Shown: positions 10,008-18,211, counted from the first letter of the stretch. The stretch: DNA of 64,000 nucleotides from Massilia sp. KIM (GCF_002007115.1 NZ_MVAD01000001.1:124001-188000); one strand, 5' to 3'. Numbers and translations are program-made. The notes: generated from the sequence alone by a model not told the origin.

Positions 10008-10856
10008 TCAGCCCAGCCTTCGCGCCTTGCGGAAGGCGCCCGGCGTCATGCCGTGGCGGCGCTGGAACTGCCGGCTGAAATTGGACAGGGTCTCGAAACC
10101 GCAGGCCTGCGCGACCGCGGCGACGCTGCGCTCGCCCCGGGCCAGCAGCAGGCAGGCTTCGCTGCAGCGCACGTCGTTCACGTACTCGGAAAAGCGCTTG
10201 CCCACTTCGCGCCGGAAGTAGCGGCTGAAGGCGGCCGGGCTCACGTGCACCAGGCGCGCCGCTTCCTCGACACAGAGCGCTTCGCTGTAGCGGCTGTCGA
10301 TCCAGGCCAGCACCCGGTCGATGCGGCGCTCGCCCATGCCGGCTTCCCGTTCATCCAGCGTCCCCAGCGCGGCCATGTCGTCCTCGTGCTCGGCCAGCAG
10401 CCCGAGCAGGTGGATCACGAGCGCAAGCCGCGCCAGATCCGACCCGGCGGCATCGAGTTCGCGCAGCGCCGCGGTGACGGCGACGTGGGCCGCGCCCGTG
10501 ATGCGCAGCCCGCGGCCGGCGCGCGCCACCAGGCCGCCAAGCGCCGCCAGCTCCGGCAGAGCGCTGTGAAACAGCAGCTCGGGCGCGATCTGCAGCACGG
10601 TCGCCGCGTGCCGCCGTCCCGCGTGCGCCGGGGTGCTGACCCAGGTGTGCGGCAACTGTGGCCCGATCAGCACCAGGTCGCCCGCCTCGAAGGGCGCGAC
10701 GTGGTTGCCGACGAAGCGCAAGCCCTCGCCGGCCTCGATCCAGGTCAGTTCCAGATGGGCGTGGCGATGGCGCGCGTTAGTGAACGCCTGCTGCGTCAGG
10801 CGCAGCAGCCGGAAGGACCTGGCTGGATGGGATATCGTCTCTCGTTCAACCCGCAT
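10008..10856 (-). CDS. AraC-family transcriptional regulator
   Basis: A 282-aa regulator with an N-terminal cupin-like sensor (HRHAHLELTWIEAGEG near residue 30) and a C-terminal double helix-turn-helix (about residues 180-280). The second HTH carries the AraC signature VAAVAQACGFETLSNFSRQFQRRHGMTPGAFR. The effector is unknown. It is divergent from the secreted esterase at 10977 with a gap of 120 nt, a typical regulator-target arrangement, but no operator is obvious to me. Family assignment is firm; the regulatory link is inference. Confidence 0.9.
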   Translation of the reverse strand: MRVERETISHPARSFRLLRLTQQAFTNARHRHAHLELTWIEAGEGLRFVGNHVAPFEAGDLVLIGPQLPHTWVSTPAHAGRRHAATVLQIAPELLFHSALPELAALGGLVARAGRGLRITGAAHVAVTAALRELDAAGSDLARLALVIHLLGLLAEHEDDMAALGTLDEREAGMGERRIDRVLAWIDSRYSEALCVEEAARLVHVSPAAFSRYFRREVGKRFSEYVNDVRCSEACLLLARGERSVAAVAQACGFETLSNFSRQFQRRHGMTPGAFRKARRLG

Positions 10857-10976
10857 AGCTGGATTCTAGCAGCCTGTGGGTCAGAAAAAAGGTGAAGATG
10901 GCCATTTACGGCCTGCCCGGGAAAGCACGGTCGGGGCGATAATGGGCGCCCGCTTTCTCGATTGCTCCTGGACGCC

Positions 10977-11924
10977 ATGCCCCGCTTCTTCGCCGCAGCC
11001 TTCCTGTTTACCTTCGCGTCCTGGGCCGGCCTGGCCGCCGCCCAAACGCAGCAAGCGGCCCAGCCGCGCCCCTCGACCGGCAGCCTGGTGCGGCTCACGC
11101 TGCCCTCGGCCCACGTCGACCAGCGTCCGGTCGACGTCTGGCTGCCCGAGGGCTACACAGAGCGCGCTCGCGCCGGCCAGCGCTACCAGGTCCTCTACAT
11201 GCACGATGGCCAGATGCTGTTCGACCCGACGACCACCTGGAACCGCCAGGCCTGGCGCGTGGACGCCGTGCTCGACCGCCTGATGCGCGAGGGGAAGGTC
11301 GAGCCCACCATCGTGGTCGGCGTCTGGAACAATGGGAAGCTGCGCGCTGCCGAATACTTCCCCCAGAAAGCGCTGGCCTACCTGCCGGAACGCGGCCGCG
11401 CGGCTTTCGCAGCGGCGCGCTTGGAAGGCGGGCCCAGGGCCGACGCTTACCTGCGCTTCCTGGTCGAGGAACTCAAGCCGGAGATCGACCGCCGTTTCGC
11501 CACACGCAGCGACCCTGCCGGCACCTTCATCATGGGCTCCAGCATGGGCGGGCTGATCTCGGTGTATGCCTTCGCCGAGTATCCCCAGGTCTTCGGCGGC
11601 GCGGCCGGCCTGTCCACGCACTGGGTCGGCAGCTTCGAGGCCAACGCCGCTATTCCGCTCGCGATGTTCAACTACCTGGGCGCGGCGCTGCCGCCGCCCT
11701 CCGGACGGCGCCTGTATCTCGACCGCGGCACCGCCACGCTCGACGCGCTGTACGGCCCGCACCAGAGCTTCGTCGACCTGATCGTGCGCGAGCGCGGCTA
11801 CACCGACGCCAACTTCCTCAGCCGCGTGTTCGACGGGGCGGACCATAGCGAGAACGCCTGGGCCGAGCGGCTCGAGCATCCGCTGCTGTTCCTGCTCGGG
11901 CGGCGCGCGGCGCCTGCACGCTAG
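10977..11924 (+). CDS. Secreted esterase, esterase D / IroE-like alpha/beta hydrolase
   Basis: A 315-aa predicted periplasmic or secreted hydrolase. Residues 1-22 (MPRFFAAAFLFTFASWAGLAAA) are a signal peptide, which supports the ATG at 10977 over the TTG five codons upstream. YMHDGQMLFD (about 74-83) is typical of the putative-esterase family. The nucleophile elbow GSSMGG has Ser189, and the catalytic His is probably in GADHSENAW near residue 290. Relatives include Fes/IroE siderophore esterases and other carbohydrate or acyl esterases; the substrate here is unknown. It is divergent from an AraC regulator. Confidence 0.8.
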   Translation: MPRFFAAAFLFTFASWAGLAAAQTQQAAQPRPSTGSLVRLTLPSAHVDQRPVDVWLPEGYTERARAGQRYQVLYMHDGQMLFDPTTTWNRQAWRVDAVLDRLMREGKVEPTIVVGVWNNGKLRAAEYFPQKALAYLPERGRAAFAAARLEGGPRADAYLRFLVEELKPEIDRRFATRSDPAGTFIMGSSMGGLISVYAFAEYPQVFGGAAGLSTHWVGSFEANAAIPLAMFNYLGAALPPPSGRRLYLDRGTATLDALYGPHQSFVDLIVRERGYTDANFLSRVFDGADHSENAWAERLEHPLLFLLGRRAAPAR

Positions 11925-11939
11925 GAGTCTCCGGCCCCT

Positions 11940-12383
11940 TCAGCAGCCGCATTCGGCGGCGGCGGCAAGGCGCCCCGCCTCCATGCCGGTGGCCACGGGG
12001 TGGCCGTCGCGCTTCCAGAAATCCAGCCCGCCCAGCAGTTCCTTCACCCTGAACCCCAGCCGCGCCAGCTTCCAGGCGCCCTTGGTCGAGCCGTTGCAGC
12101 CGATGCCATCGCAGTAGACGACATAGGTCTTGGTGCGATCGAGCATGGCGGTGCTGCCCTCGTCCATGGTCCGGTGCGGGAAGCTGATGGCGCCCGGGAT
12201 GTGGCCGGCCGCGTAATGCGCCGGGCTGCGCGTGTCGATCACCACGATCTCCGCGACGCCGTTGGCGAGGTCTTCGGCCAGGTCGGCGGAGTCGGTGTGA
12301 TAGGCCAGCTTGGCCTGCATGAAGGCGGCGCTGTCCTCGGGGGCGGGGGCGGGAAACTGCAGCACCAGCGAGGGAGTGGTCAT
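11940..12383 (-). CDS. Rhodanese-like domain protein
   Basis: A single-domain rhodanese of 147 aa. It shows VVIDTRSPAHYAAGHIPGA (about 47-65), the CH2A-type motif of rhodaneses, and an active-site loop YCDGIGCNGSTKGA with Cys91 in the catalytic position and a second Cys at 96. Rhodaneses pass sulfane sulfur from thiosulfate or persulfides to acceptors. The C terminus ends CGC, adding possible metal or thiol sites. The start has a clear AGGAG about 8 nt upstream. It is divergent from the MocR gene. Confidence 0.88.
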   Translation of the reverse strand: MTTPSLVLQFPAPAPEDSAAFMQAKLAYHTDSADLAEDLANGVAEIVVIDTRSPAHYAAGHIPGAISFPHRTMDEGSTAMLDRTKTYVVYCDGIGCNGSTKGAWKLARLGFRVKELLGGLDFWKRDGHPVATGMEAGRLAAAAECGC

Positions 12384-12436
12384 GGGATGGCTCCTGTGTC
12401 GAAAGAAGCCCCATTCTACGGCGCGCTTGGCATTAT

Positions 12437-12456
12437 CATGGAGACCAATTTCCATG
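12437..12456. promoter_or_regulatory. Candidate MocR operator (inverted repeat)
   Basis: CATGGA and TCCATG are separated by 8 bp, 15 nt before the MocR start. The position fits autoregulation and control of the divergent rhodanese gene. This is pattern-based only. Confidence 0.35.
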
Positions 12457-12470
12457 CTTCGATAAGACCA

Positions 12471-13949
12471 ATGCCGAATCCGCCCACCCTCTGGCTGAAC
12501 CTGTTCCAGCGCGAAGACCAGGCCGTGCCCCTGCGCGAACGCCTGTGCGCGGCCCTGCGCGGCGCGATCCGGCGCGGCGAACTCGGTCAGGGTGCGCGCC
12601 TGCCGTCCACGCGCATGCTGGCGGCGGACCTGGCGATTTCCCGGGTGACGGCGGAGGCGGCCTACGCCCAGCTCGAAAGCGAAGGCTACCTGACGCGCCG
12701 GGTCGGCCACGGCACCGTGGTCTCGATCGCGGCGCCCGCGGCTCCCGCCCCGGCGCCGGCGCGGGGCGAGCTCGCGCAGGCCCGGCTGTCGCGGCGCGGC
12801 GCGGCCATCGTGGCCACCGGCGGCTGCGTCGATCCGCGCGAGCCGCGCGCGTTCTGCGCCGGCAGCCCGGACCTGCGCGCCTTTCCGGTCGAGACCTGGC
12901 GCCAGATCACTGCGCGCCAGTTGCGCCGCCACGGCGCGCAGCTGATGGGCTATGGCGATCCGCAGGGCTATGCCCCGCTGCGCGCAGCGGTCGCGGCCTA
13001 TCTCGCGCAGTCGCGCGGAGTGCGCTGCGACAGCGACCAGGTGGTGATCCTCACCAGCTCGCAGCAGGCCCTGCAACTGCTGGCCACCTTGCTGCTCGAC
13101 CCGGGCGACAGCGTGCACCTCGAAGAGCCGGGCTACCTGGGCGCGCGCAATGCCTTTGCCAGCGCCGGCGCGCGCATCGTGCCGCTGCCGGTCGACGCCG
13201 AAGGGGCGACGCTGCCGGCGGGCGCCGCGCGCCTGACCTACCTGACGCCCTCGCACCAGTACCCGCTCGGCGTCACGCTCAGCCTCGCGCGCCGCCTGGC
13301 GCTGCTGGACGCGGCGGAGCAGCAAGGCGGCTGGATCGTCGAGGACGACTACGACAGCGAGTTCCGCTACGACGCGCGTCCGCTGCCCGCCATGCAGGGC
13401 CTGGACCGGCATGGCCGCGTGATCTACCTGGGGACCTTCTCGAAGGTGCTGTTCCCCTCGCTGCGCCTGGCCTATGCGGTGCTGCCGCCGGCGCTGGTGG
13501 AGCCGCTGGTGCGCACGCGCACCGTGATGGACGGCCACAGCGCCCAGCTGGCGCAGGCGGTGACGGCGGAGTTCATCGCCCACGGCCACTTCGCGCGGCA
13601 CCTGCGCCAGATGCGCCTGCTGTACGCCAGCCGGCGCGCCCTGCTGCTCGAACGCCTGCGCGTGGAAGGCATCAGCTGGCTCACGCCGCTCGCCGGCAGC
13701 GGCGGGCTGCAACTGGCGGCGACCCTGCCGCCTGGGAGCGAGGCCACGCTCACGCGCCAGGCCGCCGCGCTGGGGATCGCCACGCCCTCGCTCTCCAGCC
13801 TGCACATGCTGGGGGAGGGCGAGGGCTGGCTGCTGGGCTACGCGGCCTTGCGCAACGAGGAGATCGTCGACGCGGTCGCGCACCTGGCCACGCTCAGGCC
13901 CGGACGCGGGCGGCAGGGCGGGGGGCCTTCGCCGCGCCATCGCGCTTGA
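12471..13949 (+). CDS. MocR/PdxR-family regulator (GntR helix-turn-helix fused to aminotransferase)
   Basis: A 492-aa two-domain regulator. Residues about 15-80 are a GntR-type winged helix (LRERLCAALRGAIRRGEL, LPSTRMLAADLAISRVTAEAAYAQLESEGYL). The rest is a class I aminotransferase fold with SSQQALQLLATLLLDPGD, EDDYDSEFRY and the PLP-lysine region GTFSKVLFPSLRLAY. MocR proteins sense PLP or PLP-amino acid adducts and often act on adjacent genes. ATG 12471 is used; an in-frame ATG at 12438 is possible but overlaps the putative operator. Its 3' end overlaps the convergent NAT gene by 56 nt. Confidence 0.9.
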   Translation: MPNPPTLWLNLFQREDQAVPLRERLCAALRGAIRRGELGQGARLPSTRMLAADLAISRVTAEAAYAQLESEGYLTRRVGHGTVVSIAAPAAPAPAPARGELAQARLSRRGAAIVATGGCVDPREPRAFCAGSPDLRAFPVETWRQITARQLRRHGAQLMGYGDPQGYAPLRAAVAAYLAQSRGVRCDSDQVVILTSSQQALQLLATLLLDPGDSVHLEEPGYLGARNAFASAGARIVPLPVDAEGATLPAGAARLTYLTPSHQYPLGVTLSLARRLALLDAAEQQGGWIVEDDYDSEFRYDARPLPAMQGLDRHGRVIYLGTFSKVLFPSLRLAYAVLPPALVEPLVRTRTVMDGHSAQLAQAVTAEFIAHGHFARHLRQMRLLYASRRALLLERLRVEGISWLTPLAGSGGLQLAATLPPGSEATLTRQAAALGIATPSLSSLHMLGEGEGWLLGYAALRNEEIVDAVAHLATLRPGRGRQGGGPSPRHRA

Positions 13950-14745
13950 GGATGCGGCCGATGCGGGTTCGGAGCCCGGGCAGCGGCTCGGCCTCGATTC
14001 CGAACTCGCTGCGCAGCAGCGCGAAGATGGCGTCCACGCTGGTGAGCTGCATGTGCACCGGCTCGGCCCCGATGCCGTAGAAGCTGTGGCGCGTGTTGTA
14101 GATCACGCGGCGTCCGGCGGGGCTGCTGCGCACCACCACCAGGTCGTGCACGAAGTGCGAATTGCCGTGGGTCGACACATACCAGTTGCTCATCTCGAAG
14201 TCGCTCTGGTAGCGCGGGGTCAGGTCGAACACGTAGAGCGGCTCCCAGCGTCCGGCCAGCTCGGCCTCCAGCCGGTAGCCTGCCTCGTCTTCCATCACCC
14301 GGTACGGGCCGTTGGGCGTCTCCTGCACCGCGCCCGGCTGCAGGCGCAGCGGCGCGGTCGGCACCGCGCGTCCGAAGCCGGTGTCGGCGATCCAGCGCTC
14401 GCCATCGAGTTCGATCATCAAGAGCATGTGGGTCTGGGGCGTGATCAGCTCCGGCGGCTGGTTGTAGCGCACCCGCGCCAGCAGGGCGCGCGTGCTGAAG
14501 CCGAAGCTGTCCAGCGCGTGGCGGAACACGATGTTGTGCTCGAAGCAGTAACCGCCGCGGCGCGCGCTGAACTTGTTCAGCAGCGAGGGCAGGTCGAGCC
14601 GCACCGGCAGGCCGGCCAGCGGCGTCAGGTTCTCGAAGGGGATGGTGTGGGTGTGGCGCAGTTGCAGCTCGCGCAGCGCTTCCAGAGTGGGCGCGCCGCC
14701 GTGGCGGTAGCCGATCAGGTCGAAGTAGGGCGAGAGGTCGGTCAT
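13894..14745 (-). CDS. Arylamine N-acetyltransferase
   Basis: NAT moves an acetyl group from acetyl-CoA to arylamines, hydrazines and similar xenobiotics in the cytoplasm. The 283-aa length is typical. The Cys-His-Asp triad is visible as C67 in RRGGYCFEHN, H106 in TPQTHMLL and D121 in WIADTGFG. The start overlaps the stop of the upstream flavin reductase (ATGA, 14742-14745), so the two are translationally coupled and driven by the SoxR-type promoter at 15.34 kb. The last 56 nt overlap the end of the MocR gene on the other strand, so the extreme C terminus is probably a lineage-specific extension. Confidence 0.93.
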   Translation of the reverse strand: MTDLSPYFDLIGYRHGGAPTLEALRELQLRHTHTIPFENLTPLAGLPVRLDLPSLLNKFSARRGGYCFEHNIVFRHALDSFGFSTRALLARVRYNQPPELITPQTHMLLMIELDGERWIADTGFGRAVPTAPLRLQPGAVQETPNGPYRVMEDEAGYRLEAELAGRWEPLYVFDLTPRYQSDFEMSNWYVSTHGNSHFVHDLVVVRSSPAGRRVIYNTRHSFYGIGAEPVHMQLTSVDAIFALLRSEFGIEAEPLPGLRTRIGRILKRDGAAKAPRPAARVRA

Positions 14746-15299
14746 TGCACGGCCTCCTGGTAGGGCGCCGCGCCGCGGGCGGCGCGCAGCGCCCCGGCCC
14801 ACCAGCGCAGTTGCAGCAGCATCTTGCGAAACGCCGATTCCTCGTGGCGGGTGGCCTCGAGCTGGCCGTCGGCGCCGATCCGGTCGCCCACGTGGGCGAA
14901 GCCGACCGCGTCGCGCATGGTGACCACGTGCAGTTCGGCGAACACCTGGCGCAGCTGCTCCACGGCGCGCACGCCGCCCGAGCTGCCGCCGTAGGAGACG
15001 AAGCCGGCCGCCTTGGCGTTCCATTCGCGGTAGGCGCCGTCGATCAGGGCTTTGAGCGGGGCGGGGTAGCCGTGGTTGTACTCGGGCGTGACCACGATGA
15101 AGGCGTCGGCGCGGGCGATGCGCGCCGCCAGTTCGGCGGCGCCAGGCTGGCCGGGGGCGTGCACGCGCGGGTCGAGCAGGTCCAGCACCAGGCCCTCGTG
15201 GCGCGCCGCCTGGGTGCGCACCCAGGCGACCACGCGCTCGCACTGGCGGTTCTCGCGGCTGCTGCCGTAGACGATGGCGATACGCAGTTCTTCCTTCAT
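14742..15299 (-). CDS. NADPH-dependent FMN reductase (ChrR/azoreductase-like)
   Basis: A 185-aa flavodoxin-like reductase of the FMN_red family. IAIVYGSSRENRQCERV (about 8-24) forms the FMN phosphate loop, and VVTPEYNHGYPAPLKALID (about 70-90) is the family signature. Such enzymes reduce quinones, azo dyes, nitroaromatics or chromate with NADPH, often by two-electron transfer that avoids redox cycling. It has a strong GGAGGA ribosome site and is first gene of a two-gene operon with NAT. A near-perfect SoxR operator in a 19-bp-spaced promoter lies directly upstream, which points to induction by redox-active compounds. Confidence 0.92.
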   Translation of the reverse strand: MKEELRIAIVYGSSRENRQCERVVAWVRTQAARHEGLVLDLLDPRVHAPGQPGAAELAARIARADAFIVVTPEYNHGYPAPLKALIDGAYREWNAKAAGFVSYGGSSGGVRAVEQLRQVFAELHVVTMRDAVGFAHVGDRIGADGQLEATRHEESAFRKMLLQLRWWAGALRAARGAAPYQEAVQ

Positions 15300-15331
15300 T
15301 GTTCCTCCACTTGTTGGTTAGCCTGGCTCGC

Positions 15332-15362
15332 AGTCTAAAACCTCAAGTTAAATTGAGGTCAA
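15332..15362 (-). promoter_or_regulatory. SoxR-type promoter and operator
   Basis: On the minus strand, -35 TTGACC and -10 TAGACT are separated by 19 bp, the overlong spacing of MerR/SoxR-activated promoters. The spacer holds an 18-bp palindrome; read on the plus strand (15341-15358) it is CCTCAAGTTAAATTGAGG, one base different from the Escherichia coli soxS operator CCTCAAGTTAACTTGAGG (established knowledge). The reductase ATG is 33 nt downstream of the -10. No soxR gene is in the window. Confidence 0.85.
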
Positions 15363-15380
15363 GCGGAGGAATGCATTTTT

Positions 15381-16880
15381 TCAGCTTGGCCGCGTCATCG
15401 CCGGCAGCCGCTCGAACCAGGGTTGGGCCTGCTCCAGCTGGGCCGCGAGCTGCAGCAGCCGGTCCTCGCGTCCGAAGGGGGCGACGAACTGTACGCCCAG
15501 CGGCAAGCCGTCCGCGGTCCAGTACAGCGGCAGCGAGACCGAGGGCGTGCCGGTCAGGTTGGACAGCTGGGTGAAGGGCACGTAGCGCAGGTTGTCGCGC
15601 GCGATGCCGTCGACGGTCTTGTCGAGCAGTCCCAGGCGGGCCAGCAGGCCGAGCAGGCCGCTGCGCTCCAGGAAGCCGAGCATGGCCTGCTGGGCCGGCG
15701 GCAGGTCTCCCGTGCCGTGACGGACGGGCGGATGGGCCAGCGTGGGCGTGAGCAGCAGGTCGTAGCGCTGGTGGAAGCGTCCCAGCGCCCGCGCGAAGCC
15801 ATTCCATTGCAGCAGCTGCTCGGTCAGCGCGGGCGCGCCGATGCTGCGTCCCAGCGTGACCAGCAAGCGCGTCATCAGCTCGACCTCGCCGCCTTCGGCG
15901 CGCAGCTTGCGGTTGCGCGCCACCAGCGCCGGCACCTGGCCGAAGTAGATGTGCAGGTAGCTGCGCGCCAGCGCCGCGCCGTCGATCTCGGGGGCGGCTT
16001 CCTCGACCTGGTGGCCGAGGGAGGCGAGCAGCGCCGCCGCGTGCCGCACCGCGGCCACGGCTTCCGGATGGACCTCGGCGCCGATCGGCGAAGCGGCCGT
16101 GAAGCCGATGCGCAGGCGGCCGGGGTCGCGCCGCATCAGCTCCGCATAGGGCGCCTCGGGCGGCGCGATCACGAAGGGGTCGCCGGCTTGCGCGCCCTGC
16201 AGCAGGTCGAGGGCGCGCGCGGTGTCGCGCACGCTGCGTGAGAGCACGCCTTCGCTCGAGGCCCCGAACCAGACCTCGTTGGTGGCCGGCCCGGCGCTGA
16301 CCCGGCCGCGCGAGGGACGCAGCCCGACCAGGCCGCAGCAGGCGGCCGGGATGCGGATCGAACCGCCGCCGTCGTTGCCGGCGGCCATGGGCACGATGCC
16401 GGCCGCCACCGCGGCCGCCGCGCCGCCGCTCGAGCCGCCCGGGGTGTGCGCCAGGTTCCAGGGATTGCTGGTGCGCCCGAACAGCACCGGGTCGGTGACG
16501 CCCTTGAGCGCGAATTCCGGCAGGTTGGTCTTGCCGAAGATGAGCAGGCCGGCGCCGAGGTAGCGCTGGACCACCGCCGCGTGCTCGGTCGCGACGTGGC
16601 CGCGCATCGAGCGGCTGCCGTTGGTGGTCGGCAGGCCGGCGTAGTCCTGGGCGCAGTCCTTGATCAGGAAGGGCACGCCGGCGAAGGGGCCGCTCAGCGG
16701 CCTTTCGAGCTGGGCGCGCGCCTGCTCCTCCATCAGGCGGCAGATCGCGTTGACGCGGCCGTGGACCTCGGCATGGCGCGCGAGCGCGGTCTCCAGCAGG
16801 TCGAGCGGCGTGACCGCCCCATCGGCGACCAGCTGGGCGAGGGAGGTGGCGTCGTGGCGCAGGTAGTCGGCGTAGTGCAT
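15381..16880 (-). CDS. Amidase (amidase-signature family)
   Basis: A 499-aa amidase-signature hydrolase, probably acting on carboxylic amides or aryl amides; substrate unknown. The Ser-cisSer-Lys triad is visible: Lys in PFLIKDCAQDYAG (about residue 75), and the two serines in TPGGSSGGAAAAVAAG and GNDGGGSIRIPA (about 150-180). GKTNLPEF is another family motif. No signal peptide. Start ATG 16880 gives MHYADYLRHD; a TTG two codons upstream is possible. It has its own candidate promoter and is separate from the upstream sulfur-transport genes. Confidence 0.9.
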   Translation of the reverse strand: MHYADYLRHDATSLAQLVADGAVTPLDLLETALARHAEVHGRVNAICRLMEEQARAQLERPLSGPFAGVPFLIKDCAQDYAGLPTTNGSRSMRGHVATEHAAVVQRYLGAGLLIFGKTNLPEFALKGVTDPVLFGRTSNPWNLAHTPGGSSGGAAAAVAAGIVPMAAGNDGGGSIRIPAACCGLVGLRPSRGRVSAGPATNEVWFGASSEGVLSRSVRDTARALDLLQGAQAGDPFVIAPPEAPYAELMRRDPGRLRIGFTAASPIGAEVHPEAVAAVRHAAALLASLGHQVEEAAPEIDGAALARSYLHIYFGQVPALVARNRKLRAEGGEVELMTRLLVTLGRSIGAPALTEQLLQWNGFARALGRFHQRYDLLLTPTLAHPPVRHGTGDLPPAQQAMLGFLERSGLLGLLARLGLLDKTVDGIARDNLRYVPFTQLSNLTGTPSVSLPLYWTADGLPLGVQFVAPFGREDRLLQLAAQLEQAQPWFERLPAMTRPS

Positions 16881-16907
16881 GGGCAAGGTCTCAATGAGTT
16901 GCCCACG

Positions 16908-16936
16908 ATGAAACGGTTTGTCGAGCTTCCTGTCAA
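16908..16936 (-). promoter_or_regulatory. Candidate promoter of the amidase gene
   Basis: Perfect -35 TTGACA (minus strand, 16931-16936) and -10 TTTCAT (16908-16913) with a 17-bp spacer, 28 nt before the start codon. Confidence 0.5.
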
Positions 16937-16956
16937 GAAAAAACTGCCGAGCCGGT

Positions 16957-17373
16957 TCAGGCCTTCCTGCGTTCGAGCAGCTCGAAGATGGCCATGCCCG
17001 CGACCATCGCCCCGAGGAACAGCAGGGCCTTGGCGCCCCCGGTGGCGAGCGAGGCGACGGCCGGGCCGGGGCAGTAGCCGGCCAGGCCCCAGCCGGCGCC
17101 GAAGGCCAGGCTGCCGAGCACCAGGCGGCGGTCGATGCGGGTGGCGGTCGGCAGCGCCAGCGGCGCGCCGTCCAGCGTGCGACCGCGCCGCCTGGCCCAG
17201 GCGTAGGCGGGCGTGGCGGCCAGCAGCGCGCCGCCCATCACGAAGGCAAGCGAAGGGTCCCAGTCGCCCGCCAGGTCGAGGAAGGCCAATACCTTGGCCG
17301 GGTCGGTCATGCCCGACAGGACCAGGCCGATGCCGAACACCAGGCCGGCGAGCAATGCGATCAGGATTTGCAT
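16957..17373 (-). CDS. YeeE/YedE (DUF6691) family membrane protein, second half of a split sulfur transporter
   Basis: A 138-aa inner-membrane protein with about four helices (MQILIALLAGLVFGIGLVLSG at the start). The motif FGAGWGLAGYCPGPA holds the conserved Cys-Pro typical of the YeeE/YedE family, which imports thiosulfate or related sulfur species. It follows the partner half-transporter by 11 nt, and together they make the two halves seen fused in full-length YeeE. Control by the adjacent ArsR-like sensor is likely. The substrate is inferred from the family. Confidence 0.85.
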   Translation of the reverse strand: MQILIALLAGLVFGIGLVLSGMTDPAKVLAFLDLAGDWDPSLAFVMGGALLAATPAYAWARRRGRTLDGAPLALPTATRIDRRLVLGSLAFGAGWGLAGYCPGPAVASLATGGAKALLFLGAMVAGMAIFELLERRKA

Positions 17374-17384
17374 GGGAAATCCCT

Positions 17385-17813
17385 TCAGGACAGGTGGCGC
17401 AGCAGGAAGACGGTGAGAAAGCCGGCGCCCACGAACACCGCGGTGGCCACATAGGACCGTGGCGAGCGGCGCGCGATGCCGCAGATGCCGTGTCCGCTCG
17501 TGCAGCCCGCGCCGTAGCGGGTGCCGAGGCCGACCAGCAGCCCGGCCGCGACCAGGAGGGCCGGTCCCGCTTCGACGGTGGCCGGAGGCAGCGGCGCGGC
17601 CAGCGCATACAGCAGGGGCGCGGCCGCCAGGCCGCCGAGGAAGGCCAGGCGCCAGGCCAGGTCGCCCCGCCGGGGACGCAGCAGTCCGCCGAGGATGCCG
17701 CTGACGCCGGCCACGCGCCCGGCCAGCAGCAGGAAAGCGGCGGCCGCCAGACCGATCAGGACGCCGCCGAGCAGGGAGGTCCAGGGCGTGAAGTGTTGCC
17801 AGTCGAGGTTCAT
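17385..17813 (-). CDS. YeeE/YedE family membrane protein, first half of a split sulfur transporter
   Basis: A 142-aa protein with about four transmembrane helices. The signature LGTRYGAGCTSGHGICG (about 95-111) is the conserved Cys-containing pore motif of YeeE/YedE sulfur importers. The start codon overlaps the stop of the ArsR regulator gene by 4 nt (17810-17813), so regulator and transporter are translationally coupled. The arrangement ArsR-YeeE-YedE resembles BigR/SqrR-controlled sulfide or thiosulfate detoxification operons in other proteobacteria. Confidence 0.85.
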   Translation of the reverse strand: MNLDWQHFTPWTSLLGGVLIGLAAAAFLLLAGRVAGVSGILGGLLRPRRGDLAWRLAFLGGLAAAPLLYALAAPLPPATVEAGPALLVAAGLLVGLGTRYGAGCTSGHGICGIARRSPRSYVATAVFVGAGFLTVFLLRHLS

Positions 17814-18133
17814 GCACCCTCCGGTCGGGGACAATAGAGTTGATAGAGCACTTGCAGCACCGCGAGCGCTTCGGGGCTGGCGATCCGGTAGAACACCTGC
17901 TTGCCTTCGCGGCGGGTGGATACCAGGCCGCCCCCGCGCAGCACGGTCAGCTGCTGCGACAGGGTCGGCTGGCGGATGCCGGTAAGCGACTCGAGGGCGC
18001 GAACGGCGGCTTCGCCCTGGCTGAGCTGGCACAGGAGCAGCAGGCGGTCGCGATTCGCCAGCGCCTTGAGTAGTTCACTGGCCTGGCCGGCAGCCGCCTG
18101 CAGGAGGCTTAGATCGGGAGGAGCGGAGTTCAT
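17810..18133 (-). CDS. ArsR-family regulator, BigR/SqrR-like persulfide sensor
   Basis: A 107-aa winged-helix repressor. The HTH spans about residues 45-70 (LTGIRQPTLSQQLTVLRGGGLV) and the beta-wing is TRREGKQVFYRI. Two cysteines, C35 in LLLLCQLSQGE and C101 in YQLYCPRPEGA, sit where BigR/SqrR-type sensors carry the pair that forms a tetrasulfide or disulfide on meeting reactive sulfur; classical metal-site motifs such as ELCVCDL are absent. It heads the operon with the two YeeE/YedE genes, so the regulated process is probably sulfane-sulfur import or detoxification. The sensing assignment is inference. Confidence 0.85.
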   Translation of the reverse strand: MNSAPPDLSLLQAAAGQASELLKALANRDRLLLLCQLSQGEAAVRALESLTGIRQPTLSQQLTVLRGGGLVSTRREGKQVFYRIASPEALAVLQVLYQLYCPRPEGA

Positions 18134-18147
18134 TGCATGCCCGTGTC

Positions 18148-18182
18148 ATTATATCGAACGATAATATATCAAATTATAGAAT
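18148..18182 (-). promoter_or_regulatory. AT-rich promoter/operator region of the ArsR-YeeE operon
   Basis: A markedly AT-rich 35-bp stretch 15 nt upstream of the ArsR start contains an imperfect inverted repeat centred on ATCGAACGAT. ArsR/BigR repressors typically bind AT-rich imperfect palindromes overlapping their own promoter. Confidence 0.45.
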
Positions 18183-18211
18183 GACGTACGAACGAAGGCC
18201 GCGATCCTGCC

